Source: [Eubacterium] yurii (GTDB lineage: Bacteria; Bacillota; Clostridia; Peptostreptococcales; Filifactoraceae). From it: 64,000 nt of DNA. The DNA lies in the NCBI GenBank assembly GCA_900167215.1, contig FUZS01000005.1:62001-126000 (forward strand), read 5' to 3'. Position 1 is the stretch's first letter. Each line of letters opens with the position of its first letter. Made by a program: the position numbers and the translations under genes. The notes beneath the pieces were generated by a model. That model saw only the letters and a list, made by a program, of their open reading frames with translations, ran no database searches and was not told where the DNA came from. Positions 1 to 8,563 of this stretch are shown in pieces.

Positions 1-48
1 TTATTAGTAGTAAGTGTATAATACAGTAAAAGAATTTAAGATGGGATA

Positions 49-160
49 TTATACTAATCACCATTTATATTGCCAAGATTATTATTTTAGCAAATTATTC
101 GTTTTTCAGATTATCAATAATTCTTGCTGTAATAAAATTACACAGATTTTTGATAGGTTT
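49..160 (+). repeat. Family A intergenic repeat, copy A1 (right end lost)
   Basis: It opens with TTATACTAATCACC and matches the copies at 41129 and 38816 through the block ending GATAGGTTT. The usual terminal TAGTATAA is replaced by other sequence. Open frames crossing it have no ribosome site and are judged non-coding. Confidence 0.6.
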
Positions 161-191
161 AAGGTGAGCTTTCCCTGTATTAATAACTATT

Positions 192-315
192 ATTATACAA
201 TGATCTTGTTAATCTATGGATGGCTCATCAGGTATTTTATTTATAAAATATTGAATTTCTGAGTAAATCATCAATATTTTGTAATTTATAATTTTATTGA
301 ATTTTTGGTATTATA
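192..315 (+). repeat. Degenerate family B repeat
   Basis: It resembles family B weakly: TTATAC, then TTAATCTATGGAT and TCATCA at the left, and TTTTGGTATTATA at the right. The middle has diverged. With A1 it fills the gene-free stretch before the first gene. Confidence 0.35.
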
Positions 316-346
316 CCTTGTTTATACTTAAAATGGGGGTGTTGTA

Positions 347-1048
347 ATGGATAGATTTAAGTTTAAGCTCTTGCTTGCTTTTCTCATGGTGCTTGATCAT
401 ATAGATTTCTTTGTGCCTGAAAGTTGGAGTATAGTGTTTGGAATTGCATCAAGATGTGTTGCTGTAGGCTTTGCCTACCTCGCAACTGAAGGGTTTATGC
501 GTACCAAAGATGTTAAAAAATATTTGATTCGATTGTACGGCTTTGCAATTTTTATGCTTGTCGGCAATTACATACTTAACGGCATTTTTGCTGATAGGGA
601 TGTGGTAATACGTAATAGTATTATAATGGAGCTTGCAATAGGTGTAAGTGTCTTATATGCAGTTAGGGATATTAAAAATATTGCTATAAAATTTATAGTC
701 GTAGCAGCACTTTTTTATGTTTCGTTGCATTTTGAGGGTGGTTTGTTTGTCCCGGGATTGATGTTAATAAACTATATGAATTGGGACAATGAGCTAAGGA
801 GAAATATAATCTACTTTGGAATTTCACTCTTCCTTTTTTTAAGTCTTATACCTTTTGTCAAGAAGTTAAATGATTTTTCTATTTTACTTAAGTATAACAA
901 CTATCTTTTTATAATTACAATTCCGATTTTAAAATTATACAATGGCAAGGTAGGGCTTAACAATGCCTTTTCTAAGTATTTTTTCTATGTTTTTTATCCT
1001 CTTCATTTATGGATAATTGCAACAATAACATATTTTATGAAAAATTAA
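347..1048 (+). CDS. TraX-like multipass membrane protein
   Basis: A 233-aa integral membrane protein with about seven to eight hydrophobic segments. The opening (FKLLLAFLMVLDHIDFFVP, then a GFAYLATEGF block) is typical of the TraX family. That family is named after the F-plasmid pilin acetylase and is distantly related to membrane O-acyltransferases. The chromosomal relatives in Firmicutes have no established substrate, so a role in acylating a surface molecule is inference. The start is ATG preceded by GGGGGTG. No conjugation genes lie nearby. A strong hairpin terminator follows the stop codon, so it is probably monocistronic. Confidence 0.75.
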   Translation: MDRFKFKLLLAFLMVLDHIDFFVPESWSIVFGIASRCVAVGFAYLATEGFMRTKDVKKYLIRLYGFAIFMLVGNYILNGIFADRDVVIRNSIIMELAIGVSVLYAVRDIKNIAIKFIVVAALFYVSLHFEGGLFVPGLMLINYMNWDNELRRNIIYFGISLFLFLSLIPFVKKLNDFSILLKYNNYLFIITIPILKLYNGKVGLNNAFSKYFFYVFYPLHLWIIATITYFMKN

Positions 1049-1068
1049 ACCGCCTTTTTAGGCGGTTT
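1047..1068. terminator. Bidirectional intrinsic terminator
   Basis: Perfect 8-bp stem AAACCGCC / GGCGGTTT with loop TTTTTA. It lies between the convergent TraX-like gene and the membrane protein gene at 1101, and T-rich tracts occur on both strands. Confidence 0.8.
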
Positions 1069-1100
1069 TATATGATATTACTTATTTGATTAATATACTA

Positions 1101-1652
1101 TTATTTCAAAGCCATAGGAAGAATAATCCCCAAAACCATCATAGAAGAAGCAAATATATTAGCTAAAATACATAGTGTTAAAATAACAGAAGAAACATGT
1201 GTGCGGACCTGAATGGAAAATAAGCTGTAGTCAACCGGTTTTCTTATTATAACATTTGCTAAGAAGTTGCTCATCTTATCCCTAATACTTCCTTCTCTAT
1301 CGAATGAAATAAGGTATTCTCCTTCTTCTGCTTGGAATGAATACAACATCATTCTTCCTCTTTTAAAGAGGTTTACACCGTCTCGTAAAAAATTTTCTGA
1401 TAGCTGTACATTTTCTCCTGTAGTTTTATTTATCACGCTTAAACCAAATTCACCTAAGGGGGATTTTGTAAATTTTTTTCCACTGAGCCATAGAGCATAG
1501 CTACCATTGTGGACAATTGTAAAAGTTCCCTGCTCATCAGTAAATGGTAGCTCATATATCACTTCACTATCAGTAAAACGAATTATATATTTAATGCTTA
1601 TGATGAACAAGGGCAATCCTATAGCTATCAACAAGAAGAATAAGTATTTCAT
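1101..1652 (-). CDS. Hypothetical protein anchored at both ends in the membrane
   Basis: A 183-aa protein I do not recognise. It has an N-terminal hydrophobic segment (residues about 3-25) and a C-terminal one (about 155-182). Between them is a polar, probably extracytoplasmic domain of about 120 residues with alternating hydrophobic and polar residues, suggesting a beta fold (for example GTFTIVHNGSYALWLSG). It begins with ATG about 9 nt after GGAG. It stands alone between a terminator and the aminotransferase gene, with no partner that suggests a function. Confidence 0.6.
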   Translation of the reverse strand: MKYLFFLLIAIGLPLFIISIKYIIRFTDSEVIYELPFTDEQGTFTIVHNGSYALWLSGKKFTKSPLGEFGLSVINKTTGENVQLSENFLRDGVNLFKRGRMMLYSFQAEEGEYLISFDREGSIRDKMSNFLANVIIRKPVDYSLFSIQVRTHVSSVILTLCILANIFASSMMVLGIILPMALK

Positions 1653-1738
1653 ATTTTTTATCTCCGCAAATTCTTTAATTCAGCAATGTGTTTTTTTCAG
1701 CTACAAGTAGTATTTTGCTTAGATTCTTATTATAAAAT

Positions 1739-2938
1739 TTATTTGTTTCTTGAATTATAAGCTTTTAATCCCTTATCTAATATATTAAATGCCTTTCTCA
1801 GCTTATCACTGTCAAGTACATAGGCTATTCTAACTTCACTCTTGCCATCTTCAGGATTGCAGTAAAACCCATTGGCAGGTGCCATCATCAATGTCTCTCC
1901 GTCAACATCAAAGTTTTCAAGCAACCATATGCAAAAGTCCTGAGCGTCTTCTACCGGAAGTGTTGCCATCATGTAAAAGGCTCCTAATGGTTTTTTACAA
2001 AATACTCCTTCTATCTTGCTGAGACATTCATAGCATACATCTCTTCTTTTCTTGTATTCCTGATTCACTTCTTTGAGGTAGCTTTGCGGTGTCTGATATA
2101 GCTTTGCAGCTCCTATTTGACCAAGTGTTGGTGCAGCAAGTCTAAGTTGACAAAGTTTCATAAGCATTTGTTGGGCATCCTTATTTTTTGTTGCAAGTAT
2201 ACCTATTCTTGCACCGCAGGCACTATATCTCTTTGATATGGAGTCGATGATTATCACGTGCTCCCTTACATCTTCCATAGTTCCAAGTGAAATATGCTTT
2301 ACATCGTCATCATAGATGAATTCTCTATATACTTCGTCAGCTAAGATATAAAGTCCATGTTCCTTTGCAAGAGTACAAATATCTCTTAATTCTTCATAAG
2401 AGTATACAGCTCCTGTAGGGTTGTTAGGATTTGTAATCAAAAATGCCTTAGTTTTTGGCGTAATGAGTTTTTTCATCTCTTCATAGCTTGGCAGTTTAAA
2501 TCCGTCTTCTGAAAGAGTAACTATAGGCTTTATTTCAATTTTTGCCATCTTGGCTACTGAGTTGTAGTTTGTGTAAAAAGGTTGTGGCACGAGCAATTCG
2601 TCGCCCTCGTCCATAGTAGCAAAAAAAGCGAATAGAAGTCCTTCGCTACCGCCATTTGTGATGAAGATGTCTTCATAACATAAAGGCACGTTTATATTGT
2701 CATAGTATTTTATCACTGCATCAATGAGAGATTTTTCTCCACGTGAGTCGGCATATTCAAGAGTTTCCTGATTAAACTCACGCATTGCCTGATAAAATGC
2801 TTGAGGAGTTTTGATATCCGGCTGTCCTATATTGAGATGATAAACTGTCTTGCCTTGTTTTACAGCCTCTTTTTCGTAAGGAACAAGTTTTCTTACGGAT
2901 GAATAAGGCATAGAGTCCGTTCTTTTGGATATGTTCAT
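1739..2938 (-). CDS. Class I/II pyridoxal-phosphate aminotransferase (aspartate aminotransferase-like)
   Basis: A 399-aa fold-type I PLP enzyme. NPNNPTG (residues 170-176), the ADEVY block at about 200-204 and the Schiff-base lysine K236 in SISKRYSACGARIG are all present. A substrate-binding arginine is expected in the KSEVRIAYV segment near the C-terminus. The family moves amino groups between amino acids such as aspartate, alanine or aromatics and 2-oxoglutarate in the cytoplasm. Substrate preference cannot be read from the sequence. The SEC-C protein gene lies 66 bp upstream on the same strand, so the two may be co-transcribed. Confidence 0.85.
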   Translation of the reverse strand: MNISKRTDSMPYSSVRKLVPYEKEAVKQGKTVYHLNIGQPDIKTPQAFYQAMREFNQETLEYADSRGEKSLIDAVIKYYDNINVPLCYEDIFITNGGSEGLLFAFFATMDEGDELLVPQPFYTNYNSVAKMAKIEIKPIVTLSEDGFKLPSYEEMKKLITPKTKAFLITNPNNPTGAVYSYEELRDICTLAKEHGLYILADEVYREFIYDDDVKHISLGTMEDVREHVIIIDSISKRYSACGARIGILATKNKDAQQMLMKLCQLRLAAPTLGQIGAAKLYQTPQSYLKEVNQEYKKRRDVCYECLSKIEGVFCKKPLGAFYMMATLPVEDAQDFCIWLLENFDVDGETLMMAPANGFYCNPEDGKSEVRIAYVLDSDKLRKAFNILDKGLKAYNSRNK

Positions 2939-3004
2939 AATAAATCTCCTTACATATAAAAAATAAGGATTAAGCTGTCCGCTTAATCCTCTTGGAATAT
3001 CGGA

Positions 3005-3514
3005 TTATTCTTCTTTTAAACCGCAACACTTTTTGTATTTTTTTCCACTACCGCAAGGACATGGATCATTTCTGCCGATTTTTTCAGCATGTACTATGAT
3101 TTTGCTTCTCTTGTAGTTTTTAGTTATTTCTTGTCTTTTTTCATCTGAAAGTATGTTCTTCCACGCTTCAAGATTGTAAAGCCATTCAGCTGTAGCGTCA
3201 AGCATATTGAAATATAGCTTTTCAAAGTCTATATCCAATTTAACTTCAGAATTTTCATCCAATTCGTCCATTACATAGTCTTGCTTAAGGCTTGAGTTTA
3301 TACCATCTATGAATCCTATGAAAGTCAAAGGTTCAACCTTGAATTTTGTAGCAAGTTCTGTTACAGTTCCTGAATATACAGTGTCTTTATTTGTCAAAAG
3401 TTCGTTGTAAATATCTTTTTCTATTGGTAGATACCAGTTCCAAAATTTGTCGTATTCTTCCTGAGTACTTATCTCGTAGGCTTTTTTAGACCATTCCTTG
3501 TACAAATTTGCCAT
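3005..3514 (-). CDS. SEC-C metal-binding motif protein
   Basis: A 169-aa protein. Its C-terminus carries the SEC-C zinc motif [18 protein letters not shown], the same module that ends SecA and lets it bind zinc and SecB or ribosomes. The N-terminal 140 residues are helical and acidic and contain no ATPase, so this is a stand-alone SEC-C protein. Such proteins are common in Firmicutes and have no defined role; a ribosome- or chaperone-associated role is only inference. ATG follows GGAGAA. It is probably the first gene of a two-gene unit with the aminotransferase. Confidence 0.75.
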   Translation of the reverse strand: MANLYKEWSKKAYEISTQEEYDKFWNWYLPIEKDIYNELLTNKDTVYSGTVTELATKFKVEPLTFIGFIDGINSSLKQDYVMDELDENSEVKLDIDFEKLYFNMLDATAEWLYNLEAWKNILSDEKRQEITKNYKRSKIIVHAEKIGRNDPCPCGSGKKYKKCCGLKEE

Positions 3515-3760
3515 TTATATATGTTCTCCTTTAAAATCAATTTTATCGCAAAATAAGACAGCTTTATCAGCCAATACCTGTCAGTTTAAAAATATCTTAC
3601 AAACTTTAGCTTACTCATAAAAAGTATTTGGCATAGCTATTAGAGTGTAAATTATTTCATTTTAGGCAATATTTTATATAAAAACAATTTAACCTTGATA
3701 TTTTACAACATAATGATGATTTTTTCAAATGATTTTTAAAAAAATTACAAAAAATTAATA

Positions 3761-5401
3761 TTATTCCACACTTATCAAGTAATAATATACAGGTTGTCCG
3801 CCATAGTATACTTCTACTTCTACATTTTCAAGTTCTTCGCTTATTAGTTCTGCAATCTCATTTGCATCTTCCTTGCTGACATCCTCGCCGTAGAACAATG
3901 ACACTATCTCACTGTCTTCATCCACCAATTTTTTGATAAGATTGACTGTAGCAGTTTTCAAGTCTTTTTCAGCAGAAAGTATTGCCTTGCCTGTAAGACC
4001 TATAAAGTCATCTTTTTTGATGTCAAGACCGTCAGATTTTGTATCTCTTACTGCAAAAGTCACTTGTGCACTTTTTACCTTTTCTATTGCTTCATTCATC
4101 AGTTTTTCATTTTCATCAAATGAAGAGAAGGTATTCATTGCAATCAGTGCTTGGATACATTGAGGTATATTTTTAGTAGGTATTACCCTTATGTTTTTGT
4201 CGCTCATATCCTTTGCCTGATTAGCTGCCATGATTATATTTGAGTTATTAGGGAAGATAAAGATGTCATTTTGGCTTATCTTTTCTATTACCGAAACAAA
4301 ATCATTAGTACTTGGATTCATAGTCTGACCGCCTTCAATGATGTAGTCGACTCCTGAATCTCTCATTATAGTATCAAGTCCCTTGCCTGCAGATACAGCT
4401 ATTATTGTAAAGTCTTTCTTGTTTTCGTACTTTTCTTCCTCATCTTTATTAACATGAGCCTTCTTATTTTCAGCAAGTCTTTCTCTAAATTCAAGCCTCA
4501 TGTTTTCTATCTTCATCCTGTCAAGCTCACCGTAAGATCCTGCAATCTCAAATACTTTTCCGGGATTGTTTGAGTGGATGTGTACCTTTATTACATCATC
4601 AGCACCGACAACGATGAGAGAGTTACCGAGGCTTTCTATCTTTTCCTGTAATTCTTGTGGAGAAAGTTTGTCAGTTATAAGCATAAACTCTGTACAATAT
4701 CCAAATTCCGGCTCTTCATCAAGGATGTGTATATCTTCTTCGAAAAGTCTTTCTGATGAAGTTGATGAAGTTGTATGTGATACAAGTTCTTCTCCTTTGA
4801 AAGTCTTTACCATACCTTCTATGAAAAATACCAGACCCTGTCCGCCTGAGTCAACAACTCCGGCATTTTTCAGCTCTTTCAAAAGATCAGGTGTCTTTTG
4901 CAAAACTTCGTTTGCCTTAGCAATTATATCATCAAAAAACACGTCGTAATTATCATAGTTGTCACATACTTCTCTTGCGTAGGTAGCTGTTTCCCTTATT
5001 ACTGTCAGTATAGTACCTTCAATAGGTTTTATTACAGCCTTGTAGGCTACCTTTCTCGAATTATCAAGAGCATAGGCGAAATCTTTTATTTCAAGTTCAT
5101 CTTTTGTTTCTATATACTTAGAAAAACCTCTTAATATTTGTGACAGGATTACTCCTGAGTTACCTCTCGCACCCATCAGTGAGCCCTTTGTTATGGCATC
5201 TCCAAGAGTTTTTAAGTCAGTGCAGTCAGATTTTTCGACCTCTTCTATGGCTGACTTGATTGTTAGGGACATATTTGTACCCGTATCACCGTCAGGAACA
5301 GGAAATACATTAAGTTTATCCACATAGTCCTTGTTGTTTATAAGATTATTAGCTCCACCCAGAAACATATGTTTCAGAGTTTGTGCATTTATTTTTTGCA
5401 T
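3761..5401 (-). CDS. fakA: Fatty acid kinase, ATP-binding subunit (DAK2 domain protein)
   Basis: A 546-aa protein of the YloV/FakA family. An N-terminal DAK2 (dihydroxyacetone kinase L) domain covers about residues 8-205, with the nucleotide/Mg motif NVFPVPDGDTGTNM. A C-terminal domain follows and should contact the fatty-acid carrier FakB. FakA phosphorylates FakB-bound exogenous fatty acids, feeding acyl-phosphate to PlsX/PlsY. No fakB (DegV) gene is in the window. It sits 16 bp downstream of the Asp23 gene, the conserved yloU-yloV order of Firmicutes. The start ATG follows AAAGGAG. Confidence 0.9.
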   Translation of the reverse strand: MQKINAQTLKHMFLGGANNLINNKDYVDKLNVFPVPDGDTGTNMSLTIKSAIEEVEKSDCTDLKTLGDAITKGSLMGARGNSGVILSQILRGFSKYIETKDELEIKDFAYALDNSRKVAYKAVIKPIEGTILTVIRETATYAREVCDNYDNYDVFFDDIIAKANEVLQKTPDLLKELKNAGVVDSGGQGLVFFIEGMVKTFKGEELVSHTTSSTSSERLFEEDIHILDEEPEFGYCTEFMLITDKLSPQELQEKIESLGNSLIVVGADDVIKVHIHSNNPGKVFEIAGSYGELDRMKIENMRLEFRERLAENKKAHVNKDEEEKYENKKDFTIIAVSAGKGLDTIMRDSGVDYIIEGGQTMNPSTNDFVSVIEKISQNDIFIFPNNSNIIMAANQAKDMSDKNIRVIPTKNIPQCIQALIAMNTFSSFDENEKLMNEAIEKVKSAQVTFAVRDTKSDGLDIKKDDFIGLTGKAILSAEKDLKTATVNLIKKLVDEDSEIVSLFYGEDVSKEDANEIAELISEELENVEVEVYYGGQPVYYYLISVE

Positions 5402-5417
5402 TGAAAGCTCCTTTACT

Positions 5418-5774
5418 CTAATTTGATACTCTAACGCCTTGCACGTTTACTGATATTTTCTTCACCTTAAGTCCGGTTTGGCTTTCCACATCATATTTTA
5501 TGCGGTCTATCATATTTTCTGCCACAACGGATACCTTTGTGCCGTATTGAATTATCACAAAAAGTTCTATATATATCAAATTGTCTTTTATTTCAATATT
5601 TATTCCCTTACCTGAATCAAAAAAACTTAGCAATTCAACTATGCCGGTAGATTTATTTTTTGAAGCCATACCGACCAAGCCGTAACATTGCTTTGAGCTA
5701 TAACTTACTATTTTCTTTATAACTTCTTTATCTATTACTACTTTTCCGTAATCATTTTTGTAAGACATAGACAT
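5418..5774 (-). CDS. Asp23/Gls24 family envelope stress protein (YloU-like)
   Basis: A 118-aa protein of the Asp23/YloU family: YGKVVIDKEVIKKIV at the N-terminus and a conserved VNVQGVRV end. Members are small cytoplasmic proteins, often membrane-associated and involved in envelope or alkaline stress. I place the start at 5774, about 10 nt after AAAGGAG; an upstream ATG at 5795 overlaps that ribosome site. It is co-directional with fakA and 16 bp from it, so the two form one operon. Confidence 0.85.
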   Translation of the reverse strand: MSMSYKNDYGKVVIDKEVIKKIVSYSSKQCYGLVGMASKNKSTGIVELLSFFDSGKGINIEIKDNLIYIELFVIIQYGTKVSVVAENMIDRIKYDVESQTGLKVKKISVNVQGVRVSN

Positions 5775-6083
5775 TACTTTTACACTCCTTTTCATATTCA
5801 GTGTGCATGACTTGATGTTTTTATCTTAGAAACATACTAAAATCATATAAATTACATAGATGAGTATACCCCATAAACAACAAAATATCAAGAAGAAATT
5901 CAAAAAACGCTGATATTGAATAAATAATTATAAAATGGGAATAAAAATCGCATTTAAATTTTAAAAATTTATTTTTGACTTATAATTCCTTAGAAAACTT
6001 AATATAAAAGATTTTAAGAACTGTTATGAAAATTTGATTTTAGAGAAAAAATTTTCTCTATTTATAATATACTGAGGTAAGAG

Positions 6084-6686
6084 ATGAAAAAAGAACTTGA
6101 TTATTTTTATATAGGTAGTAACTTAGGTTGGAATCAAAATGACTTTAAGACTTATTGGATGAAGATAGGAGGCTGTGGAGCAGTTACAGCCTGCGACAGT
6201 TTTGTGTATTTTAAAAAATACTTTGGCAAGGACAGACTTTATCAGCATAATGTAGAAAAAGTGGACTATGATGAGTATTATGCCTTTACAAATGTGATAA
6301 AGCCATATCTAAGACCGAGGATTACAGGTATAGATAGGCTTGATATCTACATCGACGGTGTAAGGCAATATTTTGATGATGTAGGTGAAAATAGCTTGGA
6401 AATCTCAGGATATGAGGGTGATAACAAGTATGAAGACGCAAAGTTAATACTGAAAAATCAGATAGACAAGCACTATATAGTACCTATGCTTGTATTAAAC
6501 AACAAAAATACAATTGTAAGAGACTATGTGTGGCATTGGTTTTTGCTTGGAGGCTATGAGGAGATAGAAGCTAAACTTATGGTTAAGGCAATAACTTACG
6601 GTTCATATAGATGGCTGGATTTTGCCGACTTGTGGAATAGTGGACATAGGAGAAAGGGCGGACTTATAATTTATAGTGAAAAATAA
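6084..6686 (+). CDS. Conserved hypothetical, possible C39/papain-like cysteine peptidase fold
   Basis: A 200-aa soluble protein with no signal peptide. A GGCGAVTACDS block (C31) is followed much later by VWHWFLLGGY (H151) and RWLDFADLWNSG (D179). That spacing and order, Cys then His-aromatic-x-x-x-GY then Asp, is how bacterial C39 and papain-like peptidases place their triad. This is pattern reading, not a confirmed assignment. No leader-peptide or transporter gene is nearby. ATG follows GAGGTAAGAG. The 290 bp upstream hold no other gene. Confidence 0.5.
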   Translation: MKKELDYFYIGSNLGWNQNDFKTYWMKIGGCGAVTACDSFVYFKKYFGKDRLYQHNVEKVDYDEYYAFTNVIKPYLRPRITGIDRLDIYIDGVRQYFDDVGENSLEISGYEGDNKYEDAKLILKNQIDKHYIVPMLVLNNKNTIVRDYVWHWFLLGGYEEIEAKLMVKAITYGSYRWLDFADLWNSGHRRKGGLIIYSEK

Positions 6687-6707
6687 AAAACTTAATGCAA
6701 GTTATTA

Positions 6708-6736
6708 TTGAAAAGACATAAGAATAATGATATAAT
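6708..6736 (+). promoter_or_regulatory. Promoter of the zinc-binding lipoprotein gene
   Basis: TTGAAA (6708-6713), 17-bp spacer, TATAAT (6731-6736) with an upstream TG giving an extended -10. The predicted start lies about 50 nt before the ATG. Confidence 0.7.
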
Positions 6737-6738
6737 AT

Positions 6739-6764
6739 AGTAAATTGCAAATCAATTGCGAAGT
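6739..6764 (+). promoter_or_regulatory. Possible Zur-type operator
   Basis: An imperfect palindrome around TAAATTGCAAAT / CAATTGCGAAGTTA covers the predicted transcription start. It loosely resembles the AT-flanked Fur/Zur consensus. The downstream zinc-binding protein makes Zur control plausible, but the match is imperfect. Confidence 0.3.
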
Positions 6765-6792
6765 TATATCTTAAAAGAGAGGTAATAGTTCA

Positions 6793-7902
6793 ATGAAAAA
6801 AAATTTTGTAAAAATTTTTGCTGCACTGATTTCAGCATCTATGTTGCTTGCTGCATGCAGCTCAGCTCCTACAAATCAAAGCAGTGGAAAAACTGGGGAA
6901 AACAAGAAACAAACTACACAAGAAGAAAGTAAAATCAAGGTACTTACAAGTATGTATCCGATGTATGATTTTGCTAAAAAAATTGCCGGCGATAAGGCTG
7001 ATGTAGAAAATATCATACCTGCAGGTACTGAAGCTCACGGTTGGGAGCCAAGTGCAAGTGATATTGCCAAGCTGGAAAGTGCTAATGTGTTCGTATACAA
7101 CGGTGCAGGTATGGAAATGTGGGTTGATGATGTTCTAAAATCTCTTTCAAACAAAAATTTGCTAGCCGTTGAGACTTCAAAGGGATTGGAACTTTTGGAA
7201 AATCATGATGATGATGATCATGATCATGATGGAAAAAAGGAACATGAACACGATCATGAAGGAAAGAAAGATAATGATAACAAAGATGAGCATAAAAAGG
7301 ATGCGCATAAGACTGAAGATAAAGACCATGATGACAAAGATAAGGATCACGACCATGACGAACACCATCATCACCATGGAAAATATGATCCTCACGTATG
7401 GTTGAGCATCAAAAATGCGAAAAAACAAATGGAAAGTATAAAGGATGCCTTGGTTAAGGCGGATGAAAAAAACAAGGCATATTATGAAGAAAATTATGAA
7501 AAATATGCCAAAGAATTTGACACATTGGAAGAAAAGTATGCTAAAACTTTAAAACCTTATGCAGGAAAAAGTATAGTTGTGGCACATGAGGCTTTCGGCT
7601 ATTTAGGAAAAGACTATGGCATATCACAACTTGGAATAGAAGGCGTATTTGAAGATTCTGAGCCGGATCCTGCAAAGATGAAAGAAGTAATAGAGTTTGT
7701 AAAGAAAAATAATGTTAAGGTTATATTTTTTGAAACTTTGACATCTGACAAGGTATCAAAGACTATAGCATCAGAAACAGGAGCAAAAACTGACGTTCTT
7801 AATCCTGTAGAAGGACTTACAAAGGAAGAAATGGATGCAGGCAAAGATTATTTGTCAATAATGGAAGAAAATCTTAAAGCTCTTGAAAAGAGTTTTAAAT
7901 AA
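6793..7902 (+). CDS. Zinc ABC transporter substrate-binding lipoprotein (ZnuA/AdcA type)
   Basis: A 369-aa lipoprotein with lipobox LLAAC at residues 18-22, exported and anchored outside the membrane. It has the cluster A-I fold signatures: early VLTSMYPMYDFAKKIAGD, GTEAHGWEPSASD, and a mature metal-site region with HVWLS and VAHEAFGYL. A highly charged loop rich in His, Asp and Lys (about residues 138-196, ending DEHHHHHGKYDPH) is typical of zinc rather than manganese binders. No zinc permease or ATPase gene is adjacent, so it must work with a transporter encoded elsewhere. Confidence 0.9.
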   Translation: MKKNFVKIFAALISASMLLAACSSAPTNQSSGKTGENKKQTTQEESKIKVLTSMYPMYDFAKKIAGDKADVENIIPAGTEAHGWEPSASDIAKLESANVFVYNGAGMEMWVDDVLKSLSNKNLLAVETSKGLELLENHDDDDHDHDGKKEHEHDHEGKKDNDNKDEHKKDAHKTEDKDHDDKDKDHDHDEHHHHHGKYDPHVWLSIKNAKKQMESIKDALVKADEKNKAYYEENYEKYAKEFDTLEEKYAKTLKPYAGKSIVVAHEAFGYLGKDYGISQLGIEGVFEDSEPDPAKMKEVIEFVKKNNVKVIFFETLTSDKVSKTIASETGAKTDVLNPVEGLTKEEMDAGKDYLSIMEENLKALEKSFK

Positions 7903-7912
7903 GGATATTAAG

Positions 7913-8030
7913 TTATACTAAAAACCCATTAAATAGTCCTAAAAACATATTAAGGATGCTTGTCAAAAACTAAAAAAATGATATTTCAATAAATCTAAAT
8001 ATATGAAACTATAAACGGTGATTAGTATAA
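7913..8030 (-). repeat. Family A repeat, copy A2 (reverse orientation)
   Basis: It begins TTATACTAAAAACCCATTAAA and ends ACGGTGATTAGTATAA, the reverse complement of the family A ends. It lies between znuA and the terminator at 8041. The 118-bp length matches the other copies. Confidence 0.65.
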
Positions 8031-8040
8031 AATGACAACA

Positions 8041-8067
8041 AAGGGCTTGTGATAAACACAAGCCCTT
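8041..8067. terminator. Hairpin terminator between convergent genes
   Basis: Perfect 11-bp stem AAGGGCTTGTG / CACAAGCCCTT with a 5-nt loop. It lies between the zinc lipoprotein gene (+) and the small gene at 8179 (-). The T-tract is short on either strand. Confidence 0.6.
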
Positions 8068-8178
8068 AAATTATTATAAAACTTAGTAAAATTTTCTTTT
8101 TAATAAATAATAGTTTATAGTTTATTATGAAAGTTTTCCTAAACTATTGCACATAATTCATAAAGTTATTTTTTATTA

Positions 8179-8520
8179 TTACAATATTTCAGCTTTTCTT
8201 TCAAGTAGTTCAACTCCTGCAGTACACGCCGGACAAAAGCAATATTTTCCGCCTTTAGACCTTACTTCTTGAGCCTGTTTTGCAAGAGCTGCCGCTTTTT
8301 CTTCGCCAAATACTTTTTTTCCTGCATCTGATTGGAAGAATTCAAGCACATCATCAATCTTTTCTACACATTCTTGTGTATATTCTATAAGTTTTTTTGT
8401 AGCTTCTTTTTCCTTGTCGCTTCCTAAGTACTTAAGGTAGTCTTGAGCAGCTTCTCTAAGAGCAGGATAACAACTTGGTGCATCTATTATTTCTTGTACT
8501 ACTGTCTTAATTTCTTTCAT
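8179..8520 (-). CDS. Small conserved clostridial protein with C-terminal CxCxxC motif
   Basis: A 113-aa soluble helical protein starting MKEIKTVVQEIIDAPSCYP and ending with a cysteine cluster YCFCPACTAG. From memory, relatives in clostridia carry the automated name 'molecular chaperone Hsp90', but nothing here resembles the Hsp90 ATPase, so I do not adopt that function. The start is set at 8520, eight nt after AGGAG; an upstream TTG lies before that site. It follows pta by 43 bp on the same strand. The cysteines suggest metal or redox chemistry. Confidence 0.65.
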   Translation of the reverse strand: MKEIKTVVQEIIDAPSCYPALREAAQDYLKYLGSDKEKEATKKLIEYTQECVEKIDDVLEFFQSDAGKKVFGEEKAAALAKQAQEVRSKGGKYCFCPACTAGVELLERKAEIL

Positions 8521-8563
8521 ATCAAAATCTCTCCTAATTATAGACAATTTAGCATTATATCAT

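Noticed and set aside
14-262. Open reading frame of about 80 codons at the left edge
   Set aside because: It runs across repeats A1 and B-like sequence, has no ribosome site and an amino-acid make-up rich in Tyr, Asn, Phe and Ile as expected from AT-rich non-coding DNA.
7169-7428. Open frames on both strands across the His-rich loop of the zinc lipoprotein
   Set aside because: Met/Ile-rich shadows produced by GAT/CAT repeats of the real gene; no start signals.
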